Part shown: positions 49,001 through 59,200 of the stretch, piece by piece
Layout of the letters: each line of letters begins with the position of its first letter
How positions within the stretch are numbered: the first letter of the stretch is position 1
From: Prorocentrum cordatum
Lineage: Eukaryota; Sar; Dinophyceae; Prorocentrales; Prorocentraceae
DNA: 64,000 nucleotides
Assembly: GCA_963575745.1 (NCBI GenBank)
Contig: CAUYUJ010015754.1
Location: 1 to 64,000, forward strand
Direction of reading: 5' to 3'
The notes under the pieces: model-generated
The model's input: the letters and a program-made list of their open reading frames with translations, nothing else
Database searches by the model: none
What the model was told of the DNA's origin: nothing
Position numbers and translations under genes: made by a program

Positions 49001-52000
49001 CGTGGACGGCTGGCGCTCCCTTTGGCCTTCGGCGAGGCCCGGCGAGCGGGAGCCGCGTCACCGATGCATCGCCGATGCGGTGCGATCCAGAGCGTTCTGT
49101 CCTCCGTCCCAACGTCGCTCAGGAGGGGAAAAAGCACACAGACACAATTCATTGTCGATCCCCCAGAAAATATGGGGAAAAATGGGAAGTGGGGGGGAAG
49201 ACGAAATCCCAGAAAATATTGGAAAATATTGGGAATCCGGTTATTTGTGTCTACTTATTTGTGTGTCCCAGGGCCCCTTCAATGATGTCCTCCATCCCAA
49301 CGTCGCTGGTTCATCGCCGGCGATGCTGTGCGATTCTCCGACCCTATCTGCTCCAGCCCCCTCTGGGCGGCCTCTACTGGCGCCAAATCCGCCGACCCCT
49401 TGGAAAAGGTCAAGCAACAGACGCTTTGGCGCCTCAGGGGGCCGCCTTGGACCTGTTTGGCTGTCTTGGGCCTCCTGATATGCTCTCTTGGGCCGTCGCG
49501 GTGTACTCCTGGAGACCTCCTGGGCCGTTCTAGTAAGCGCTTGGGCCACTTCTGGGCTTTCTCGGAGCCCTCGCAAGAAGTCCAGAGGCCATCTTGAGCA
49601 AATCGCAATGGCAACCTCGAAGGACCTGTTGCAAGTTTGGCCCTTTCTTGGGGAATATTGGAGGCTCTCTTGGGGCCTGTCGTGTTCTTCTCGGGATCTT
49701 CTTGGGGATTTCTGTGACACCGCCCAGGGCGTGTTGAGAACGCTTGCCCAGTCTTGGAAGGAGCCAGGCCCAGCACCACTGGCACCGCCTGAGCCCCCCT
49801 CCCGGCCCCCCCCCCCTCCTCCTCTCCTCCTCCTCGTCCTCCTCCTCCTCCTCCTCCTCCTCCTCCTCCTCCTCCTCAGCCATTCCTCTCGGGGAGGGGG
49901 GCCGCGCCGCCCGGGACCCTGCCCCGAGGTCCGCCGGCCAACTTGGGAGTGGCCCTGCCGGCGGGGGCCAGATGCAATGTACAGGGGGGGCGTCTCGCAA
50001 TGCCGTTTGCGGTGCGAGGCAGCGAATGCGATGGGCTGGAGGTGTTGCTTGTACCGTGCTCCCTCAAGAAGAAGTCCCACGTGTCCGTGACGGGCGACGC
50101 GCAGGCCAGCATGCGGACGGTCGACGACGCACGGGGGGGCCCACAGTGGGACATAGGAGTCTAAACTGCTGTGGGGTGGCGGTGGTGAAGATGACCGAGT
50201 CGGCAGTTCACCTAGATGTACACGTTCACGGAAGCCGCCCAGTACATCGGGCCCGTGTTTCTGTGCTAATGCCCGTTTTTCAGGAGATGGGGGGAGCCGG
50301 GTAGTGCACTGACCCACCCGCCTGAGGGCTCATGCATGGTTTTGTTATTGGTACCTGCACTTTACCTTTCTCTTTCAATGCATTGGATTGGGCTGTGTTC
50401 GTATACTTTTCAGCGTACGTTTGGTCACGCAGCGCCAGCATAGCCTGAAAAGGAGCGCACTCGCCTTCGGCTAGTTGGCTTGGGCGCAAAATTATCGACG
50501 CTGGTGGGCAATCACTCATTGTTCATTGGTGGCTCTGCAGTGCACAGTGTTTTGTGGAGTACGTGACGTACATGCTGCACACCATCCTCTGAGGCTCGAA
50601 GCACGCTCGGCCCTCAGGAGGTTATAGGAGAATCAAGGAGAATCCTCCTCCTCCTCCTCCTCCTCCTCCTCCTCCTCCTCCTCCTCCTCCTCCCCCTCCT
50701 CCTCCTCCTCCTCCTCCTCCTCCTCCTCCTCCCATCCCGCCCTCCGCTCTCGCCGCTCGAGCCACCCCCCGCAGGCGCCCCCCTCCTTCATCACCCTCCC
50801 CCCCCCCCCCGGAATCTCCAGGCGCGTTCCACTACGTGCAAAGTGCCTACTCGCACGCGCCCGAAAAACAGATGTTTGCCTCGACGTGGTGTGTCGTAAG
50901 TCCCCCGCAGCGGATCCAGGCCACTTGCGAGCAGTTACTTTGCAAACAGTGGAACGCGCTTGTCTAGGGAAGGGGTTGAGGACGGGCGGCGCACTCGCAC
51001 GCTTGCCACCCCCCAGGGGTCGGCGAACTTTCCGCCGCCTTCCGACTCACCGAGAGCGTTCCACTGCTCGCAAAGCGCCTACTCGCCAACGTCCGAAAAA
51101 CACATGTTCGCCTCGATGTAATAGATCTTAGATCCCCCGCGTCGGATCCAGGCCATATGCGAATAGTTACTGTGCGAGTAGGGGAACGTGCTCGTCTACC
51201 ACATCGACTTTTTGGAAGCCCTGCGATGGCTCCAGATGGTGCTCGAGTCCCGCGTTTTACGGGTTCATTCGAGTCGCTCCGTTTTCCGCTCCAGCCCCCT
51301 CCCCGCTGAGCTGTGTGATTGACGCGCGGATCAGCATTCTGACTGTGGTGCCTCTCTTTTCGCCTCCCCCCATCTCCCCAAATTGCGCTGGAAGAGAAGC
51401 AAGAAGGTGCTCGAGTCCCAGCTGCACGACGATCTGGAGTCCAACGGCATCTTCGTCAAGCTCACCGAGGCTTGCCGGCAGGAGCGGCAGCGCCGCATCG
51501 ACACAGGTGACGGCCTATGAACAGCACATTACATAAACATAGATGTTAGCCAGCGTGGACCCCAACCAGTGTGTTTCTGGCAATATATGTTGTACAATCG
51601 ATGTGCAGCCGCCAGAGCGGCAGACAGGCCCAGTTCCTTAAAGCAAAAGTCAGAACCTCAAAGTGCAAGCTCTGTTTGGTGAACTTCTGGAGATGGACGC
51701 TGATTTCATGGATCGGCGCTGGATCCCCCTCCCTGGCTCGTGGAGCGCGCCAGGGGCAACGCCAGAGGCGCCGCCAAGGCGTTCCAGCGCCGATCCAAGA
51801 AATCTGCGCTGACCTCCGACAGTTTAATTTCATGTTTTGTTGGTTGGTTCCTCGAGTGCAGATCGCTCCCGTCCCATGCAGGGCTGGACCTAAACGCTGT
51901 TTTGCTGGACTTTGGCAGGCAATGTTTTGTTTTTCGTTTTGGCAGGGAGGTACAGGAAAACAGGTATAGCAAAACGAGCAACACAACGAACCCATCACGG

Positions 52001-53042
52001 ACAACAGCGTTTAGGTCCAGCCCTGGCACAGCACATCCATAATTATTCTTCCTTCTTCCTCCCCCGCCACTTGCACTTGTCCCCCGCCTCCGCTCCGTGT
52101 CATCCAGCTCTCCGTCCCCTATCCAGGTCCCCTTATACCCTCCCCAGCCCCTCCCGTACCTTTTGTTTTCCCTGCCCTTCCGTCCCGTCACGGTTTTTTG
52201 TTGTGTTTTGTTCAGCGTTTTTTGTATGTTTTCGCTTCCCATCTGTTGTTTCTTTTTTCTCTCTTTATCTCTCACTCTCTCTCTCTCTCTGTGTTTTCTA
52301 TTTCCCTACCTAGGCGCTGCCTAGAAGGGTTCTTACTCTCTTAGCTTAAAGGGGCCGGGCAGTGCAAAGCGCCCCGGGCGGTTCCCCCAGTCCCCTGGGA
52401 GCGGTTCCCCCCAGTCCCCTGGGAGCTTTAGCTTTAGCTTTAGCTTTAGCTTAGCTTTAGCTTAGCTTTAGCTTAGCTGTAGCTTAGCTTTAGCTTAGCT
52501 TTTCGCTTAGCTTAGCGCTTTAGCTTAGCTTTAGCTTAGCTTTAGCTTAGCTTTAGCTTAGCTTTAGAGCTTAGCTGTAGCTTAGCTAGCTTAGCTTAGC
52601 TTTAGCTTAGCTTTAGCTTAGCTTTAGCTTAGCTTTAGCTTAGCTTTAGCTTAGCTATAGCTTAGCTTTAGCTTAGCTGTTGCTCAGCTTTAGCTTAGCT
52701 TAGCTTTAGCTTAGCTTTAGCTTAGCTTTAGCTTAGCTTTAGCTTAGCTTTAGCTTAGCTTTAGCTTAGCTTTAGCTTAGCTTTAGCTTAGCTTTAACTT
52801 AGCTGTGGCTTAGCTTTAGCTTAGCTTTAGCTTAGCTTTAGCTTAGCTTTAGCTTAGCTTTATCTTAGCGTTACTGTTACTACTAATGCTGCTTTCCTAG
52901 GGGTTCCAACTCCTGGGTAGGGTCGCACTGGGATAATTATTTCTCTCTCCCCAGCTCCAATTTAATCTCGCTCTCTCTCACTCTCTCTCTCTCTCCCTCA
53001 CCCTCCCTCCATTTCTCTATCGTCATCGCTCTCTCTCTTATA

Positions 53043-53078
<36 letters not shown>

Positions 53079-53210
53079 TGTATGCATGCATGCATGCATG
53101 TATGTATGTATGTATGCATGCATGTATGTATGTATGTATGTATGTATGTATGTATGTATGTATGTATGTATGTATGTGTGTGTATGTATGTATGTATGTA
53201 TGTATGTATG

Positions 53211-53241
<31 letters not shown>

Positions 53242-56200
53242 TTATGTATGTATGTATGTATGTATGCATGCATGTATGTATGTATGTATGTATGTATGTA
53301 TGTATGTATGTATGTATGTATATATGTATATATACTGTACCCCAATATCTCTCTATTTCTTTTCTCCCTCGTTCTGTCTTTCTCGCTCTCTCGGTCTCTC
53401 TCTGTCTGCCCGTGTCTCCCTGTCCGCCCGTCCCCTCCCCTCTTTCACCCCTCTCGGCGGCCCAGGCGACCAGACGGCGCAGCTGAAGGTGCAGGTGCCC
53501 ACGGGCTTCGGGGGCGGCGGCGTGGCGCCGCACCCGAAGCTCGGGGTCGTGCGGCCGCCGATGCCGGGGCAGGCCCGGGGGGCGCGGTTGGCGGCCCGCT
53601 GCTCGGTTCGGGCGCTGCCAGGAGCTTGGCGTCGCTCGGACGTGTGCATTTTTTCACCACCCACCAAACCACCCCAACCCAACCCGAAGGCTCAGATTTA
53701 CCCTCGATTTCCAGTGGGGGGGGGGTCGGGAAACATCGAAAAAGCACATATGGAACCCTTACCCCCCCCCCCACCCGAAATTCGGGTCTTCGGGTTGGGT
53801 TGGGGTGGTCTGGTAGGTAGTCATTTTTCCTTCGGCGAGGACCTTCGAGGAGCACATCCTTGCTCATGTGGCGAAAAAAAAAAACACGCACGACACCGAC
53901 AACAAAAAACACAGGGAGTGGACGTCCGAGCGATGCCCAGGAAGTGCCCCTTGCCCAAGGTGCCCCCCGGGACTTGCGAGGAGGCCCCCGCGGCCGCCAG
54001 AGCACCTCCCACGAGGCCCCGAGGGCCCCCAGGGGCTCCGGGCTGGAGCGGAGAGCTGGGGGTGCCTGGGGCCACCTGGAGCACCCCCCGATCGGCAGGA
54101 TCGAGCGGCAGGGGGAGCGAGCAGTGGCGAGGGGGCCTGCCTGGAGGGGGCCCGTGCGGGAATGGGCTGAGACTCCTCCTCCTCCTCCTCCTCCTCCTCC
54201 TCCTCCTCCTCCTCCTCCTCCTCCTGCCCCTCCTCCTCCCCCTCCTCCCCCCCCCCACCTCTCCTCCTCCTCCTCCTCCTCCTCCTCCTCCTCCTCCTCC
54301 TCCTCCTCCTCCTCCTCCTCCTCCCGCGTGGTGTGCCCGGAGCGTTCTCCTGGCGCTCATATGGCCGAAGCAGTGCTGCTTTCCTCCGTCGATGCTCTGC
54401 CAGAAACGCACGGCTTATGCAACCAGACCAGTCGAGTGTTTCTGCATCGGCAGTGGCAGCCTTGCGGGACAGCCAGCAGAGCTGGTGCTTGCTCAAGCAA
54501 AGAGTGGGGACGAAGGCCAACAGTGCCTGGCAATTTTCTGAGCAGCGCTCGCCGTCGGTGTCGCCGCGGACGGTGCCCGTTTGAGGTACAGGTGTCGCTT
54601 GCCGAGCAGTGGGCGCATTCGGTTTAGGACAAAGTCATTTGCTGCATGGCGTCGTACCCCATTTTTCAGTACCCCTCTCGGGCGTGCTAAAGTGCAAGGC
54701 GTTCGTTCATCCCCCAATCACACTGCGTTTCGAAGCAAATCGTGGGCGCCTCGCATGTCCTCGCAACTCCGCCTTTAGAGTGCTTCAGCGTGTGCTGGCG
54801 TGCGACAATCCGTGAAAAATGCTGATTTAGAGTCGATGTGCGTCGATTTAGCGTCGGTGAGCGTCGATCAGGGCCGGCCAGCGTCGATTCGCAAAAGCCC
54901 GCAAGATGGCATGAGAGCCTCCCCTGAGTTGTCACCGAACGGAGAAGGAGGAGGAGGAGGAGGAGGAGGAGGAGGAGGAGGCGGAGGCGGGAGGCGGAGG
55001 CGGGAGGCGGAGGCGGGAGGAGGAGGCGGAGGCGGAGGCGGAAGGAGGAGGATGAGGAGGAGGAGGAGGAGGAGGAGGAGGAGGAGGAGGAGGGAGGAGG
55101 AGGAGGAAGCCCAACAAAACAGCATAAGCAGAAGTTTGCGGAGGTCCGGCGCGGATGTCTCAGGTCGGCGCTGGATCCCTCTCCCTGGTGGCGCGGTCTG
55201 GCGCCAGCCTTGGCGCGCTTCGCGAGCGGGGGAGAGGAGGATATCCAGCGCCGACCTCGGAAGTTGTGGTGATTGTGCAACTCTTTGCTAGTGAAGTGTT
55301 TCTCACGGAAGCGGGTCCAGAGGTTTTTGTGCTGTTTCTGGCCTTCCAGGGCTTTCCCCGGGATGGAAATCGGATCCGGGAAAAGCCCTTGCTCCCAGGA
55401 CCAGTTCCCCTCAGGACTCCATTCCATCGTAGTAACATGTTCTGCCCTCCTCTTCCTCCCACTTCTTCCACTTGTCGTCGCCGCCGCCGCCGTTGTCGTC
55501 GTCGTCGTCCTCTTTCTCCATCCGTGTAGAACTCCTCTTCGCGCCACATGGCGTGTCAGCACGGCGGCCCGGCGTTTCGCCTGCACTCTCGTCACACTGC
55601 CCGCGGGGCCGCGCGAGGCGTCCTGGTAGGCACACGCGTTGCTGCCACTGCCTTCTTGCCTTCCCTCGTGGCTGGCGTCGCCGTGCTGTTCCGCAGAGCT
55701 GCGCACAGCGATCCCGAAGGCCCCAGCAGCACAGAGGCTTCCTCGGGTTGCCCCCTCTTCTGCCCGACTGATCCTCCTCCTCCTCCTCCTCCTCCTCCAC
55801 GTCCACGTCCCTCACGTCCTCCTCCCCCTCCTCCTCTTCCTCCCTCTTCCTCCTCCTCGTGCTCAGCATGGTAGGGCTGGGCCCTCCGTTTTTGTTTATT
55901 ATTCGAGCGGCTAGGGCGAGATTTGGCCCGCCTTGATGCCGTTTGTCCGTTTGTCCCGTCAGCGGGGGAGCTGGTAGTATGGCTCGCGCGCACTTGTTCT
56001 AAACGCTCGGGGTTGCCCGTTTTCAAATTGTGACTCCTGCTTCAGCGTCTTGAACATTCATTTCAAAAGTTTTGAACAGTTATTCGGATGGAGGGGGGCG
56101 CGTTTTCAGGATCGAGCGCCCGGGCCTCGCGCGCATTTGTTGTTTATTTTTTTATTGTCGGGGGGAACTACGGATATACATTGAGTTATGTCCTTAGCGT

Positions 56201-59200
56201 GCCGCCGCGCGCATTCGTTTTCAAAGCTTCCGACAGGGTGAAGTGCGTTTCCTGTTCAAAATGCGACCATCGATCAATCTGATTCAGGTCTCACGTCCCG
56301 AAGTGTGCGCGTTAGTGCAAAAGGTTCCACGGGCGGAAGGCGGCTCCATGTGTAGATGCGGCTCTCGCATATATTATCTTCTGGTTTTGTGGCCATATGT
56401 TAATTACGAGTTAGCATGCGTAATTCTAGACGCTTCGCGGTCCGTGTTCGGGAGTGCGCGTGGCCTCAGGAGCGAGTGTGCGACTTCGGTGGCGCCACTC
56501 GTGCTGGCTCCTGGTCAGTGACGTCTTCCTGGCCATCGATGACAGTATTGCTCCTGGTATGTACTGCAAGCGAGCTGCCCCCTTCAGGGGCTGGGTGCGT
56601 GGGGATTCGTGTGGTTTATCCTGCGTCTTGTCCCCGCCCTCTGCGGCCACTTGTCAGCGTTGTGTGCGACTTTGGTGGCGCCACTTCCATGCCCAGGTTC
56701 CTGGTCAGTGAGTTCCCCCGGCCTTGCCGGTTTCTGCGATCCTTCGTGGTGGTGCTCCTGGCTTCATCCTGGTTTCGTTCCCGCGCCATTTTGGCTGCGC
56801 CCCGACTTCGGTTGGCTAATTGCATGTGCGCGCTCCTGGACCTGCTTCCCGGCAGCTGCAGCCCGCACCCTCTTCCGCTTCCGGTGTTCTGAGGGGCCGC
56901 CTGGGCCTCTGTTAGCTGGCGCGTTAGGCAATTAGGTTCGCGCGCGCCCCGCCCGTTCCGTTACTCGCCGCCTGCGCTTTCGCTTGCAGTTGCAGGGGGA
57001 AAAGTACCCCCACCAGCCCATTCGGAAACGATGCCCAGAGAATTTGCCTCGATCAGGGAAGTGGGCAGCACACAGAGGAAGGGTCTCCCAGTGGAGGCCT
57101 CTTGGAGCGTCTTGGGGGCCTCTTGGCGGTTCCGGACGCCTCTTAGAGCGTCTTGGGTGCCTTGCAGAGCTTCTTGGGGCCTCTTGGGGGCATCTTGGGC
57201 GCCTGTTAGGGCCTCCTGGGGTCTCCTGGGCGCTTCTTGGGGTCCTCTTGAAGCGCTCTTGAAAGCGCTCTTGGAGCCCTCTTGGGCCATCTTGGAGCCA
57301 TCTTGAGGCCTCGGCCATCGAAAGCGAAAGGGCGAGAAAACCAAAAACATTGATTTTCCCAAAGTTTTGGAAGGATGTTTGGCCTCTTCGGGGCTTCCTG
57401 TGGGAGCTCTTTGGCCACTTGGAGCTGCCTTGGAGCGGTCTTGGGGCCTCTTGGAGCATCGTGGGAGCCTCTTGAGGCATCTTGAGATATCTCGAGCCAT
57501 CTTGGAGGTCATCTTGGGCTCTCCCAGGCGCTCTTGGGGTCATCTTAATCAGTGTCCCCCCCCCTCAGGAGGCCAACATGTGGCGAAGACCATCGTAAAA
57601 TCAATGATTTTGACATTCTTGCCGAGGCCTCTTGGAACGTCTTGGGTGCCTCTGGGGCCTCTTGGGGCCTCTCTCTTGGGAGCCTCTTGGGGGAATCCTT
57701 GGGGCCTCTTGGGGGCCTTTTGGGGCCTCCTGGCCACCTCTTGGGGCCCTCCTGGTGCACCCTTGGGGGCCTTGGGAGCGCTCTTGGGGCCATCTCGGAG
57801 GAGATCGATCAAAGAAGGGGGGTCCCTAATTAGTCCCCGGGGCCAACACCTTAGTAATACAAATGATTTCGGCTTCCTCGCCGAGGCCGTTTTGGACGCT
57901 CCAACTACCCGCGACCCCCCCCCGTCCAGGTACAGGGGAGGGGGTAGGGGGCGGGATAAACCCCTGCCCTAAGGGGAAGGGGGAGGGGTGGAAGGGGAAG
58001 CTCCCTAAACCACCTGACGCCCTAAAGGGGCTGGTGGGATTCTCACTTGTGGAGGGCGGTGTCTTTTCCACACGGGGATGCTGCTGGACACTTCTCCTTT
58101 GAGCTCTCCGATCCTACCCCTGGGCGCTTCCGACGGCTCGAAGGATTGAGGACGGCCCCTTATCAAGACTGGGCTCCCGCCTGCACGGCAGGCCCGAGGG
58201 GCTCTCGTCTTCCAAGGGGTGCTCCCCGTCATGGAAAGCAACCCCTGCAGGGACTGATGAGGAGGCGACGTGGGGCGGGAGAGTGAGCTGCAGCCGCGTA
58301 GGTTCGCTCTGCCTGGGTTTCGCTTCGCCCAGCTCGCTTCGCTCGGTCCCAGGGTTCGCTCTGCCCTGGGTCCGCCTCGTTTTGCCCCGTTCGTTTCGCT
58401 TGGTTCGCTGCGCCGAGTTCGCCTGACCATCGGTCGCTTCGCCAGGGTCTTCTTCGCTTGGCTCGGTTCCCTTCGCCCATTAGGGTATGTCTGTCCGCTC
58501 GCCCATCAGGGTCCGACCGCTCGTTGTCGTGATAGACCATTCGCTTTAATGTCCCGCCTGCCCCTCAGGGTCTGTTCGCTCGCCCGCATGCCCGTTAGGG
58601 TCGGACTGCCCGCCCGAACCCCGCGAAGCGACCCCCTGGCGAAGCGAACCCCTGGCGAAGCGACCCCGGGCGAGGCGAACCCTGGCGAAGCCAACCTCGA
58701 CGGAGCGAACCCGAGTTGAGCGAACCGCGGCGAAGCCAACCCAATCGAAGCCAGCCCTGACGGAGCGATCCCCGACGCATCGAACTCCGGCAACGCGAGC
58801 CCGGCAAAGCAGCGGACCCGGCGACGCGGTCTTGGGGGGCGCGAGCCCCCAGAGATGCGGCCCTTTTTGAGCGGAGCGAGCCCCCGCGGAGCGAGCCCCG
58901 GCGCTGCGAGCCGGGCGAGCGAGACGGCGGGCCCCGCCGGAGCGAGCCGGCGGCTGGCGCAGCGAAGCGGGCGACGCCGAGCTCTCGGCGCAGCGAACCA
59001 CCCCCAGGCGAAGGGAGCCCTCAGCGAAGCGAGCCCCTCGACGAAGCGGCCCCTCCGGCGAAGCGAGCCCGCGCCTGCTGCAGCATCGTCGATGCATCCG
59101 GGATTTTCGCTGCTCCTCCTCCTCCTCCTCCTCCTCCTCCTCCTCCTTCGCCCTCCATTCGCCCCCTGCCTTCACTTTCGCCCCCTGGCCCCCGCCCCCC

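Larger units (their letters stand above)
46085..51406 (+). other. Intron 7 of the hnRNP U-like gene
   Basis: This intron starts GT and ends AAG|GTG. It holds introner-like copies 4 and 5, a TTGCATTGC-type array (47080-47740), a GGA run (48015-48090), a CCT run (49805-49878), a CCT array (50645-50730) and a pair of 140-bp MITEs (50821-50960, 51053-51192). Between 48100 and 48950 I see nothing supported. Confidence 0.7.
51507..53465 (+). other. Intron 8 of the hnRNP U-like gene
   Basis: It contains a foldback element (51690-51825), a pair GGGCTGGACCTAAACGCTGT / ACAGCGTTTAGGTCCAGCCC in inverted orientation (about 51883 and 52004), the TTAGCTTTAGC array (52430-52875) and the TATG array (53039-53330). 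A CT-rich stretch precedes the acceptor at 53465. Confidence 0.7.

Noticed and set aside
52430-52875. Telomere-like TTTAGC repeat
   Set aside because: The unit is an 11-mer without TTAGGG or TTTAGGG, internal to a gene.
57000-58430. Gly-Leu-Leu-Gly-Ala-Ser-Trp repeat proteins
   Set aside because: They arise only from the GGCCTCTTGGGG array, which is non-coding in all four copies and open in several frames.
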